A program made the position numbers and the translations under genes. Positions 35,817 to 53,578 of a DNA stretch of 64,000 nt are shown in pieces. The stretch is from Tethya wilhelma (lineage: Eukaryota; Porifera; Demospongiae; Tethyida; Tethyidae). Numbering within the stretch: position 1 is the stretch's first letter; the number at the start of each line of letters is the position of its first letter. A model generated the notes under the pieces. The model made no database searches and was not told where the DNA came from. It saw nothing but the letters and a program-made list of their open reading frames with translations. The stretch lies in contig CAXIPT010000009.1 of the NCBI GenBank assembly GCA_964030475.1, forward strand, positions 3,648,223-3,712,222, written 5' to 3'.

Positions 35817-35940
35817 TGAGGGATCAAAAATGAAAATGAAGTAGTCATGTGCCGAAATTGAGACCATCCTTGTTCCAATACTTTTTACCGCACTGCCCAT
35901 TCCTACACTGCTTATTTTTTGAAATTTTTACTACTTGTAT
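35817..35940 (-). repeat. Right half of MITE family B
   Basis: ATGAAGTAGTCATGTGCCGA to TTGAAATTTTTACTACTTG. The left arm is missing beyond the N at 35807. Confidence 0.75.
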
Positions 35941-38478
35941 AGTAAGGAGCCACATACATTTACACATGTATATCTAGTGTACACATGTTACATCACTTCT
36001 CTATGTGTTCCCTCATTGCAGAGCTGTTTTCTGGTTGTGAGTTATATCTTTACAAGGACAGCATTTTAAGAAACCAAATAAAGAATTAGCCTGGGGTCCT
36101 CTTACTGATGTGACATTTAGATATGGACACATTACTCCTTCATGTATTGTTGCACGGTTTGTTTGTTTTTTTTTTAACTCTGAATGTTAGCAAGTTGAAC
36201 TATTAAATACTAGCATGTTTGTCTGTATACTTTTACTTTATTGCTGTATGACCTAGCTCTATAACTCAATGGACATGCTCTTGTTAAGAACTGTAAGTTT
36301 GTTGCTGTAACAAGTACATGTCTGCATGCATGTGTGTGTTATCAAATCTCGATCTTCCATTATCAAGGAAGAGTTCAATAATAACTGTTGACTATTATAA
36401 TTATGATAGGTGAAAAACTATCCAACTGCATAGTTGAGTGTGTACGTGTGTGTGTGTGTGTGTGTGTGTGTGTTTCACGGTCCTCAATCGTTCCTACAAT
36501 AGCATACACACACACACACACACATAATGCCATAAAATATATGTCATACTGTATTAAGATCAATTGGGAACTGTATGGGTGTATTATAGGAAACTATAGA
36601 TTAGTGCATGCAAGCACAAAGTTAGATTCATTAATGGGGAACTGGCTCATGCATATGCATATAATAATACACTCAGCTCCCATTTCTTACTCCATGCATG
36701 CATGTTCATCTATATGCACACCCATGCAGTGAATTCCCCATTGTATAACTCCATGCATGCACCCAGTTCCCATACACCAATGCAGTTCTTCATTGCATTA
36801 ATGCATTCAATTCCCAAACTTTGCACTCAAGTTTGTCAACTTAACCTTTGACAGTATACACAAAATGTGTATGCTCAAAGCTATTAAGTTTTGAACATGG
36901 ATACAGAGGTTGACAATTTTGTCAATAACAGAACAGTTCCTATATACCGTGGCCCTTGCATGCAGTTCTCCATGCATTGATCTACCGTGCATGCACCTGA
37001 ATGCAGTTCCTATACATCCACCCATGCAGTTCCTCATTGTTCTAACTCCATGCATGCACCCAGTTCCTATACACCCACGCAGTTCTATATTGATCTAACC
37101 TTGCAGTTCCCCATTGATCTAAATCCAAACATGCATACACCCATGCAATTCCTTTGCACCCGACCATGCAGTTCCCCATTGTTCTAACTCCATGCACGCA
37201 CCAATGCAGTTTCTATACATCCACCCATGCAGTTCCTCATTGTTCTAACTCCATGCATGCACCCATGCAGTTCCTCAGTATACACCCATGCATGCAGTTC
37301 CCCATTGATCTAGCTCCATGCATATGCACGAACCAATGCAGTTCCTACACCCGCCCATGCATGCATGCAGTTCCTCATTCTAACTTCATGCATGCACCCA
37401 TTCAGTTCCCCATTGATCTAACTCCATATACATGCACCTATGAAGTCACATGTAGTTCCCCATCTCCATGCATGCACCAGTCAATGCAGTTCCCCATTAA
37501 TCTAACTACATGCACACCCCCATGCAGTTCCGCATTGATAACTCCATGCATGCACCCATGCAGTTCCTCAGTATACACCCATGCATGCAGTCCCCCATCA
37601 GTGATCTAACTCCATGCATGCACCAAGCAGTTCCTATACACCTGCCCATGCATGAAGTTCCTCATTCTAACTTCATGCATGCACCCATGCAGTTCCCCAT
37701 TGATATCTAACTTCATGCATGCACCCATGCAGTTCCCCATTGATATCTAACTTCATGCATGCACCCATGCAGTTCCCCATTGGTCTAACTATATGCATGC
37801 ACCCATGCAGTCCCCCACTGATATCTAACTTCATGCATGCACCCATGCAGTTCCCCATTGATCTAACTATATGCACGCACCCATGCAGTTCCCCACTGAT
37901 ATCTAACTTCATGCATGCACCCATGCAGTATATGCAGTTCCCCATCTCCATGCATGTACCCATGCAGTTCCCCATTCATGCACCGGCCCAGTCCTGATTG
38001 CTGGATCTCCATGCATTATAAATCATGCATGCACCCATCAAGGCAAGTTCTCCATTATAATAAATATTACATGATTGAACTAAATTTCATGCATACTAGT
38101 ACATAGCAGAGTACCAGTTCTCCGTTATCATCAACTTTATGCATGCATGTACCTAGGTCATACAGCAATAAAGTAAAAGTATACAGACAAACATGCTAGT
38201 ATTAAAAGTTCAACTTGCTAATGTTAACATTCAGAGTTTAAAAAAAACAACTAACAAACCGTGCAACAATACATGAAGGAGTAATGTGTCCATATCTAAA
38301 ATGTTACATCAGTAAGAGGACCCCAGGCTAATTCTTTACTTGGTTTCTTAAAATGCTGTCCTTGTAAAGATATAACTCACAACCAGAAAACAGCTCTGCA
38401 ATGAGGGAACACATGGAGAAGCGATGTAACATGTGTACACTAGATATACATGTGTAAATGTATGTGGCTCCTTACTAT
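35936..38478. mobile_element. Inverted-repeat element (~2.5 kb) enclosing a minisatellite
   Basis: The left arm 35936-36250 (GTAAGGAGCCACATACATTT... TTACTTTATTGCTGTATGAC) is inverted at 38155-38478 (GTCATACAGCAATAAAGTAA... AAATGTATGTGGCTCCTTAC), with high similarity along ~310 bp. Between the arms are (GT)n/(AC)n at 36440-36530 and the ATGCAGTTCCCCATTG minisatellite. There is no open reading frame outside the tandem repeat. Confidence 0.85.
36600..38050 (+). repeat. CATGCACCCATGCAGTTCC minisatellite (~40-bp unit)
   Basis: Dozens of ATGCAGTTCCCCATTG blocks separated by TCTAACTCCATGCATGCACC. The unit is exactly 40 bp at 37665-37780 (TGATATCTAACTTCATGCAT at 37701 and 37741) and is more irregular towards 36600. 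Open frames here (Met-His-Ala-Pro-Met-Gln-Phe-like) follow from the repeat and are not genes. Confidence 0.9.
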
Positions 38479-39300
38479 ATAGATTCTTTACAATCCTGTC
38501 CTTGTGAAGACATAAACTCATACCCCCAAAGAAGCTCTGCAATGAGGGAAAACACAGAGAAGCAATGCAACATGCGTACACTGGATAATATTTAAATATA
38601 GGTGTGTAAACAAGGACAGCATTCAGGGGAACTGATTAAGGAACCGCATACATTTACACATCTATATTATCTAGTGCACACATGTTACATTGCCTCCATG
38701 TGTGTTCCCTCAATCATTGTAAAGCTCTTTTGTGGGTATGAGTTTATATCTTCACAAAGACAGCATTCTAAAAAAAAAACTGAGTAAGGAACCAGATAAA
38801 TAAAGACATAAACTCATACCCCAAAAAGAGCTCTGCAATGAGGGAACACAGTAAAAAGAACTGTAACATGTTCACACTGGATAGTTATGCGGTTCCTTAC
38901 TCAGTCCCTAGCTTACAATGCTGTCCTTGTTAAGACATAAACCCATACACAAAAAAGAGCTCTGTAATGAGGGAACTGGCACACAGAGAAGCAATGTAAC
39001 ATATGTCTACACTAGATATAGGTGTGTAAAAAGATGTGATTCGATCCTTACTTGGTTCCTTGGAATACTGTCCTTGTGAAGACATAAACTCATACATAAA
39101 AAAGATCTCGAGCTCTGCAATGAGAGAGCACAGAGAAAAGAAATGTAATATGTGTACATTATGTAGCCTCATAACCCGGGCCCTCTGCTGCGCTACATGC
39201 TTAATGCAGGAAGGGCCTGGTTTACAAGGCTATACATTATGTATGTGGTTCATTACTCAGTTCCTTAGAATGTTGTCTTATGAAGGCACAAACTCATAAA
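38340..39300. repeat. Head-to-tail ~125-bp repeats (GTCCTTGTGAAGACATAAAC)
   Basis: Units with CTGTCCTTGTGAAGACATAAACTCATAC, GAGCTCTGCAATGAGGGAAC, AATGTAACATGTGTACACT and GGTTCCTTACTC occur near 38356, 38496, 38810, 38920, 39060 and 39270. One near 38640 is inverted. The first unit is also the right arm of the 35936-38478 element. An AGGC-family MITE is inserted at 39164-39231. Confidence 0.75.
39164..39231. repeat. AGGC-family MITE within the 125-bp repeats
   Basis: AGCCTCATAACCCGGGCCCT at the left and AGGGCCTGGTTTACAAGGCT at the right. Confidence 0.65.
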
Positions 39301-39409
39301 CAGAAAACTCTCTGCAATGAGAGAACACATGCACAGTCAGATAACATGATTGCAAATGTACAAATAACCAACTAATGAGTATCTAATCTCTTTGGGTTTA
39401 TTTGCATTA

Positions 39410-42400
39410 TCCAATCCAAACATTTCGGATCCACCATGAAGTGGTGTGATAGATGCATATATCTATGTGGCTAAAAATCAAACGTGAAAGATATGCAATC
39501 ATTGACAACATATTTTATACGCTGACAAATGTCTATACAATCAGATAAGCTCACTGGAATGGCTACGTAATATTTCAGTGTTGATTTGTGGTAATCCTGA
39601 TGATCTTAACATCCTAACATTTCCACCTTGAAACAGGCCAATGGTAACGTACATCAATGTGGCTGGGAAAAAAGGTAAGAGAGATTAAATGAACATGTTT
39701 TCCATGATTGTAAACATATTAATAAGCAGTAAAACTTAGTAGATTCAGTATATAATTCCACAGTGTTGATTTGTGGTATCCGATCCTAACATTTCCACCT
39801 AGATGTGGATAGATAGTTACATATATCAATGTGGTGGGAAATCAAAAGTAAAAGGTATATAATGCACATGTTTTACAATGCAAGCTTAAAACTGTCTAAA
39901 TAACCAGGTAAACTCACTGGATTGAGTGTATAATCACACTGTGTTGATTTGTGTTATCCCATCCTAACACTTCCACCTTGATGTGGACCGATAGCTACAT
40001 ATATCTTTGTGACTGGGAATCAAAGTCTTATACGCATGTTTCACAATCTTACAAATGTCTAAAACCAGTTAAACTCCTGGAATTAGGCATAGAGTCTCTC
40101 AGTGTTGCTTTTTGGAATCCGATTCTAACATTTCCACCTTAATGTGGACCAACGGCTACATATAATTATGCGCTACTAGGAATCAATAGTGAAGAGTATC
40201 CTATGCACATGTTTCATAAGCTTACAAATTTCTAAATAAACAGTTAAACATACTGGATTGAGTGTATAATCTCTCTGTGATGATGTATGTTATCCGATCT
40301 TAACATTTCCACCTAGATGTGGAACGATGGCAACATACATATATGTAACTGGTAATCAAAGGTAAAAAGTATCTAATGAACATGTATCACAAGCTTACGA
40401 ATGCCTAAATAACCAGGTAAACTCACTGAATTTGGTATACAGTCTCTAAGTGTTGATTTGTGGTATCCGATCCTAACATTTCCGTTATTATGTGGACCGA
40501 TGGCTACATACATCTATGTGACTGGGAATCAATGGTGAAAAGTGCCTAATGCACATGTTTTACAAGCTCACATAAGCCTAAATAACAAAGTAAACTCACT
40601 GGATTGAGTGTATTACCTCTCTATGTTGATTTGTGGTATCCGATCCTAACATTTCCACCTTGATGTGGACTGATGGCTACATATGTCTTTGTGACTGTGA
40701 ATTAAAAGTGAAAAGTATATAATGCACATTTTTCACAAGCTTACAAATGTCTAAATAACCAGTTAAACTCACTGATTTAGGTATACAGTCTATCTGTGTT
40801 GATTTGTGGTATCCGATCTTAACATTTCCCTGCACCTTGAAGTGGAGCGATGGCTAATGCACATGTTTCACAAGCTTATAAATGTCTAAATAAACAGGTA
40901 AACTCACTGGATTAAGTATATAGACGCTCAGTGTTGATTTTTGGTATCCGATCCTAACATTTCCACCTTGATGTGGACCGATAGCTACTTACATATTTGT
41001 AACTTGTAATCAAAGGTAAAAAGTATTTAATGAACATGTATCACAAGCTTAAAAATGTCTAAATAACCAGGTAAACTCACTGAATTCGGTATAAAGTCTC
41101 TAAGTGTTGATTTGTGGTATCCGATCCTAACATTTCCACCTTGACCTCAACAGATGGCTATATAAATTATATATGTGTGTAACTGAGAATCAAAAGTGAA
41201 AAGCATCCAATGCACATGTTTCACAAGCTTATTAATGTCAAAATAACATGGTAAAGACACTGGATTGAGTGTATAATCTCTCTGTGTTTATTTGTGTTAT
41301 CCGATCCTAACATTTCCGTTATTATGTGGACTGATGGCTACATACATCTACGTGACTGGGAATCAATGGTGAAAAGTGTCTAATGCACATGTTTTACAAG
41401 CTCACATAAGCCTAAATAACAAGGTAAACTCACTGGATTGAGCTCTCTGTGTTGATTTGTGGTATCCGATCCTAACATTTCCACCTTGATGTGGACCGAT
41501 GGCTACATAAATCTTTACATGTGACTGTGCCGAATTAAATGTAAAAAGTATCTAATGCACATGCTTCACAAGCTTATAATGTCTAAATAACTAGGTAAAC
41601 TCACTGAATTAGGTATACAGTCTGTCTGTGTTGATTTGTGGTATCCGATCCTAACATTTCCATCTTGATGTGGATCGATGGCTATTTATATCTGTGTAGC
41701 TTGGAGTCAAAGGTAAAATGCATTTAATATACATGTTTCACAAGCTCACAAACAGTGTCCAAATAACAAGGCAAACTCACTGAATTAGGTATACAGTCTC
41801 ATACTGTTGATTTGTGGTATCCGATCCCAACATTTCCACCTTGAAGTCGACCGATAGCTATATATATATATCTGTGTAGCTGGGAGTCAAAGGTAAAATG
41901 CATTTAATACACATGTTTCACAAGCTCACATATGTCTAAATAACCAGGTAAACTCACTGGATTGAGAGTATAATCTCTCCGTGTTGATTTGCGGTATCCG
42001 ATCCTATATATATCATTTCCACCTTGATGTGGACCGATAGCTACATGTATAATATGTAACTGGTAATAAAAGGTAAAAAATGTCTAATGTACGTGTTTCA
42101 CAATTAAGCTCACAAATGTCCAAATAACATGGTAAACTCACTGAATTAGGTATACAGTCTCACAGTGTTGATTTGTGGTATCCGATCCTAACATTTCCAC
42201 CTTGAAGTCGACCGATGGCTATATATATATATCTGTGTAGCTGGGAGTCAAAGGTAAAAAGCATTTAATACACATGTTTTACAAGCTCACAAATGTCTAA
42301 ATAACCAGGTAAACTGAATTGAGTGTAAAATCTTTCTGTGTTGATTTTTGTTACCCGATCCTAACATTTCCACCTTAATGTGGACCGATGGCTACATATA

Positions 42401-43260
42401 TGTTTGAGACTGGGAATCAAAGGTGAAAAGTGTCTAATGCACATGTTTCACAAACTCACATAAGCCTATATAACAAGGTAAACTCACTGGATTGAATGTA
42501 TTACCTCTTTGTGTTGATTTGTGGTATCCAATCCTAACATTTCCACCTTGATGTGGACCGATGGCTACACATATCTTTACATGTGACTGTGAATTAAAAG
42601 TGAAAAGTATATACTGCACATTTTTCACAAGCTTACAAATGTCTAAATAACCAGGTAAACTCACGGAATTAGGTATACAGTCTATCTGTGTTGATTTGTG
42701 GTATCCGATCCTAACATTTCCACCTTGATGTGGACCGATGGCTATTTATAACTGTGTAGCTTGGAGTCAAAGGTAAAATGCATTTAATGCACATGTTTCA
42801 CAAGCTCACAAATGTCTAAATAACCAGGTAAACTAACTGGATTGAGTGTATAATCTCTCTATGTTGATTTGTGTTATCCGATCCTAACATTTCCACCTTG
42901 ATGTGGACCGATGGCTACATATATATATGTAACTGGTAATCAAAGGTAAAAAGTATCTACTGCACATGTTTGAAAGGCTTACAAATGTCCAAATAACAAG
43001 GTAAATTCACTGAATTAGGTATACAGTCTCACAGTGTTGATTTGTGATATCCGATCCTGGCTACATTTTTAGTCACCACGACATGGACTGATGGTTATTT
43101 TTACTTTTACGAGCATATTAAACACATTCATTACATCCCTCTTACCTTTAATTCCTAGCCAAATATAGCTATATTTAGTCAAACTCACTTAAATGGGTAT
43201 CTAATCTATTTGTGTTGGTTTGTTGTATTGGATCCTAAAATTTTTGACGTACATTGACGG
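39410..43260 (+). repeat. Satellite array, ~21 units of ~174 bp
   Basis: The landmark CCGATCCTAACATTTCCACC recurs near 39780, 39960, 40119, 40294, 40467, 40640, 40813, 40948, 41121, 41301, 41466, 41645, 41821, 41998, 42182, 42355, 42528, 42705, 42878 and 43051, with weaker units at both ends. Spacing is 173-184 bp except one 160-bp and one deleted 135-bp unit. Each unit has GTGTTGATTTGTGGTATCCG, TGTGGACCGATGGCTACATA, CACATGTTTCACAAGCTTAC and AATAACCAGGTAAACTCACT. Edge units are the most diverged. No coding capacity. Confidence 0.95.
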
Positions 43261-43261
43261 C

Positions 43262-43822
43262 TGCTTATATGTATGTAGCTGATCATTGAAGGTAAGGGGG
43301 ATGCAATTCACACCATTTACATGCTTATAGATGTTTCAATAACCATTTAAAACTTACTCAAATTAATTATTATCCAATCTTCCTATCACTCTGTAGCTTT
43401 ACAACCCCCCCCCCAGTTATAAACCGTTTCTTACATTCATTGGGTCCTTTGAGGTCTTGTGGCTGTCAGCTAGATATGCCACTAATTTCCTCCCTTGAAG
43501 TTTCATCCAGTTCTAGCTTCATGAGCGCTTAGCCTTGTCTCGTGTCCCGAACTAGCAAGGTGATTAGTACGCACCGCACTGACACTACGCACGAACGTAC
43601 GTACGTACCACCCACCCGACTGCGCAGCGCTTATGCCGGCAGTGAAGTGACGATGGGGTTACGGTGAAATTTAGCCAGATCCTATTGTGCGGTCCATTGC
43701 CACTTTTCGATACATATCATAATTCTTCTCTCTGTCAAAATTCAAACCATTCGAACTCAGTGGTGGTGGCTACCGAAAGTTTTCCCAAATTTTAGCCTCT
43801 TTGTTCTCTTCCTCTCAGTACA
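43262..43822. other. Upstream region of the Crinkler-type gene
   Basis: Contains a C10 tract at ~43407 and a CGTACGTACGTACC block at ~43595-43609. From 43500 it is richer in CG dinucleotides than its surroundings. The pyrimidine stretch TTTGTTCTCTTCCTCTCAG ends at 43818, just before ACAATGG. It may be the promoter and leader, or an acceptor site. Confidence 0.35.
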
Positions 43823-44597
43823 ATGGTGAGTTATTTAGATATCAATGATCAATCCTATCGTACTTTAAACGTTTGTACTGACTTGTTTGTGCCAATTAGG
43901 AGAAGATTCAAGCAGATATTCAAGAAGTTGAGGTGAAAATTAAAGCAGTTGAGGAAAAATTAAATTCCATAGAAGACCTGATTAATAGTGGAAGGTACAG
44001 ACTTTTTGTTAAGTTTAATTTGGCCTCGCGCCTTCTCAGTTCAGTTTCGTTCTAAGCAGTGAGAAATGTAACTGATTAATATGGATTTATGTAGCTCCAT
44101 ATTAGGCTAAATGCTAAGGGCTAGGGATCGACTAAATGCTGAAATACAAATTCAGCCTAATACAGTCATGATAGAATGTGGACATATCATAATCAGTAGT
44201 CACATAATTTATGCGTTGATCACTTTAATTTCATTGTAGCAATGATGAACAGCTTCGCAAAGACCAAGAGTACTATCGTGAGGAAAAGAGGCAACTTCGT
44301 GAGGAAAAGAGGCAAATTGGTGAGTATGGCCCAGGACCTTCAAAGAGGTGTAAACTAGACATCGAGCCCAGCCCAGCAGGTGTGTGTGTGTGTGTGCGTG
44401 CACTATTTGCAGCTGCACAAAATTTCAATGGGTTTTATAAAGAAAGCACACCAGTCGGAAAGACTTTTTCCACATTGCAGTATATATCTTGACCACAATA
44501 AATGTTATACACTGGAGCCAAGCAGATCAGGATACTTCAGAGTTAGATAAACAATGTATGGCGATAAACGTGGGCGGGACGACTGTACTGACGACTT

Positions 44598-44632
<35 letters not shown>

Positions 44633-46255
44633 CTGTCAAGGTGTGGTATAGCTGTCAATCACACCTGTAACCACAGTCAAGATGAAAGTTCGGGTGCAAG
44701 TACAGTGTGATTGGTAGCTTCAATTCCTTGGTGTGTGAGTATGTGTATAGTCTACTGCCATTCTTACATGAACTTTCTACCATTTACAGGACATCAGTCC
44801 CTAACTGATCGAGAGATTAGCATAGAGGAGTTTTACCGTACCCTGAAGGATCCTTCCACGATCACTACTCAGCAGATTACCACGTCAGAAAAGGCTTGTT
44901 CTGTGAAGGTCTTACAGGTAAACCGTATACTTGAGACACCTACTATGATACTTATACGAGAAGTTTATGAACAGTTATACAATACCATAAGTCAAAGAAA
45001 CCAATCTGTTTTAATTACTGGCAATCCTGGAATTGGAAAAACTTGCTTCTCTTACTATGTATTGGCCCGATTAATTCAAGATCAACGTATCAAGCGTATC
45101 GCTTTTGAGAGTGCCCAAAAGCAATTCTACTTGGATATTACAGAGGATGACTGTTCTGTGGGGATTCTGACAAGTGCCACAAATCACCTTGATTACGGTT
45201 CTTGTGACTACTACCTGTATGATTGTGGATCAAACACCGGTTTATTCCCTAAAGATACATCAGTGAAATGCAAAACGATTCTATTTTCGTCACCCGATAA
45301 GAAGAACTATTCAAATGCTTTCAAGGGTAAATATTTTTACACACTTTACATGCCTGTTTGGGATTTTAATGAACTTGAACAGTTAGAGCAACTCGTGTCA
45401 ATGCCCAATAATTGGCGCGAGAGGTTGGAATATTTTGGCCCAATTCCTCGCTATCTTGTTTCTGATCAATACTCTGTCCAAGATATAGATAGTGCTATTA
45501 CAAACTGTTACGAAGTAACTGCCGTTAAGAATTTGTTTTCAAATGTTGCTTGTTCACAGAATCACAGTGAAGCCAGCCACTTACTTGTTCACATCATTCC
45601 GTCTTCTGATCGAACAGAAAAAGTCCTTAAGTTTGCATCTCCATATGTAGTTCAACAGTTGTACGAGCAGTTGGAACGAGAGGTTCTTTCTGAGCCTTTG
45701 AATCTTCTAGTTAGTTGGAAGGATAAGCCGTTTGTTGCAGCAGCTCGCGGTCAATTATTTGAAATATATGCACATAAACGTTTGCTTAAAGGAGGAAGCT
45801 TCACTAGAAGAAACCTTAGAAATGGAGAAACATCAACGTTTGTATTGCCACAGAGTATACGATCAAGAGAGTGTTGTACATTGGATGATTTGAAGCAAAA
45901 TCACTCTTTTGATGTAGATTCATTGCTCTTACAGCCAAAACAATCAAACTTTCCAGCAATTGATTCAGTTTACCGCAACTTTCTCTTTCAAGTTACAGAT
46001 GCCGATAAACATGACATTCTAGGAAATCCGCTAAAAGAACTTATTCAAACCATTGACCCCACGGGTGCACAATCATTTGAACTATATTTTATTGTATCAG
46101 GAGAGGTGTTTAACAAGCCCACAGCTTTTACAAATGAACAAGCCTACACAAGAGCAGGAACAAATCATAAGCCCTTGGATTTTCTGCCACCTGAATTAAA
46201 GCGCATTACACAATATTTGCTGTGTTTACCCCTGTGTTATCCCCAGCCTGAATAA
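43823..46255 (+). CDS. Crinkler-RHS-type protein: coiled coil, P-loop NTPase, REase-fold nuclease
   Basis: Exons 43823-43825 (ATG only, then GTGAGT), 43900-43994, 44240-44319 and 44790-46255 join in frame to 547 aa. Residues 2-59 are a charged coiled coil (KIQADIQEVEVKIKAVEEKL, REEKRQLREEKRQ). GNPGIGKT (137-144) is a Walker A motif, and CDYYLYDCGSN downstream is the Walker B-like strand. The C-terminal part has GQLFEIYAHKRL (Glu ~384), FPAIDSVYRNFLFQVT (Asp ~451, Gln ~460) and ELYFIVSG, the E...D...QxT pattern of the restriction-endonuclease-fold domain of Crinkler/RHS effectors. In that family the NTPase is thought to power or gate a nuclease; roles in conflict or transposon biology are proposed. 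A header exon of the same family lies at 34748-34993, so the true N-terminus may be longer. The one-codon first exon is my weakest call. Confidence 0.75.
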
Positions 46256-46289
46256 TTATAATTGTACTTATGTTTCAAAACATCCAACA

Positions 46290-46625
46290 AACATCTTCTG
46301 CCAATGACCTTCAATCTTGCACAACTTGCAGTTGAGAAAAAAAACTCCTTCCAGAGCCAACATAGCCCAGTGATCCATGTATGATCAGGTATGGCAACTT
46401 GGCATAAAGGAAGACTGTTTGATCACATGACCATCATGTGACTGTTCAAATGCACCCCTCACCAAAACTCACCCTTCATAAAAACGCATCTCTCACAAAA
46501 AATCTCTCCAAAAAATGCACTCCTCATAAAAAAGTACCCCTCATTTCAAAAAGGCACCCCCCTCAATTTCAAAAAGGCACTCCTTATTCAAACAGTCCTA
46601 TTTTGGCGGTAATCACTTCCCATAT
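46290..46625 (-). repeat. Partial copy of the 17117-19727 foldback element
   Basis: CATCTTCTGCCAATGACC, AGTGATCCATGTATGATC, GCACCCCTCACCAAAAC and GGCGGTAATCACTTCCCATA match 18630-19727, without the two inserted AGGC MITEs. It starts about 35 bp after the Crinkler-type stop codon. Confidence 0.8.
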
Positions 46626-46639
46626 GAGTCGTGCAATTG

Positions 46640-52530
<5,891 letters not shown>

Positions 52531-52659
52531 CTCTGAAAACTTGAACACGTGTAATTTTGCGGTAAAGGTCGTCAGAAAAACCTGAAAAAGCTTTAAAGTG
52601 CGCGTTAAATTTATCCGCGCACAGTGTAACAGAAATAAAGTGTAAATGAATGAGGTACA

Positions 52660-53160
52660 TACTATTATAATTCATGCATTCTTTTTCCAGCATAACTTAA
52701 TTTTATCCCATTCTGTTTAGCAGAGATCCTTATTTGCTACTGACTGATGAGCTCGGTTGAGTGAGCAAGGTCACTGCCGGCCCAGAGTGGTGAGCCTAAA
52801 TGTGGTGACTTTCATGAGTTTAGTATCATTCTATATTATGACGAAGTGTGCCATATCCCTAAATAGAGCCTGACTTAGTCTGCCTGGGTATAATTAAACC
52901 ATCATACAAAGATACAGAACTAAAATGATGAACTTGCAGCTGGTCATGTTTGCATACAGGTGCCTTGAGATCGACTGATCGAGTCAGGCTGGTTTGGAGC
53001 TGACTATCAGTAGTAGTGTATGCTACTATTTTTTTGCTCCAATGCTATGAGTTTATACCAAAGGGGCCGGCTGACTATATGGGATTTGAACCCATGCAGC
53101 CAGGCCAAGTCTTTCAAATTCAAGTCGAGTCACGGCTCTTTAGTACCACTGAGCTATTTA
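52660..53160. other. Intergenic, with a tRNA-like block
   Basis: On the minus strand, ~53159-53085 has TAGCTCAGTGGTA (A-box-like) and, ~50 bp on, GGGTTCAAATCCCATATAGTC (B-box/T-arm-like). The separation is long and the stems do not pair convincingly, so this is probably a tRNA-derived repeat. The rest is unremarkable. Confidence 0.35.
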
Positions 53161-53270
53161 AACATTATATGTGACATGTGAGTGTGTCACAGTGCATGGA
53201 TTGCATATACATACTGTGGGAGCCTAAATCATGTAAGCTACACATCTGCAGAATGATCATGTATCAACAT

Positions 53271-53578
53271 CAAGGGGTGGTCACGACCATACCCGCTGTA
53301 CTAACACCCGCGACCGGGATCAAGATGCGATCAAGGGGTCAAAGCAACAAAAATTGGCCCCATCAAGGGTCAAGAACGCTCTACTGCTCCCTTTCGATCA
53401 ACGGTCAAAGGTCATTAGCTGCAAATAGCACGTTTTAGTGGGTCAAAGTTCAAATTTATCACGATCAAGGCCTTCCAAAGTGGTGAAATCAAGGGTCAAG
53501 GCCTAAAAATTGGACAGATCAAATTTTGATCCCGGTCGCGGGTGTTAGTACAGCGGGTATGGTCGTGACCACCCCTTG
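53271..53578. repeat. MITE with CAAGGGGTGGTCACGACC ends
   Basis: The ~50-bp terminal inverted repeats run from CAAGGGGTGGTCACGACCAT to ATGGTCGTGACCACCCCTTG, including GCGACCGGGATCAA and its complement. AACAT flanks both sides (53266-53270 and 53579-53583). The element is absent from the matching position of the second gene copy near 58000. The interior is rich in GGTCAAAG words. Confidence 0.85.

Noticed and set aside
36388..37997. Several open frames of 60-150 codons rich in Met, His, Pro and Cys
   Set aside because: They are read through the 40-bp minisatellite and the (GT)n tracts in every frame on both strands; the composition follows the repeat unit.
39410..43260. Regular repeats suggesting a CRISPR array
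   Set aside because: Units of ~174 bp diverge along their whole length and have no short identical repeat with unique spacers; the sequence is nuclear animal DNA. It is a satellite.
44711..44789. Upstream ATG in frame with the large Crinkler-type exon
   Set aside because: The sequence before 44790 looks intronic (CATTTACAG acceptor at 44789), and the upstream coiled-coil exons join in frame at that site, so the ATG at 44711 is probably not the start.
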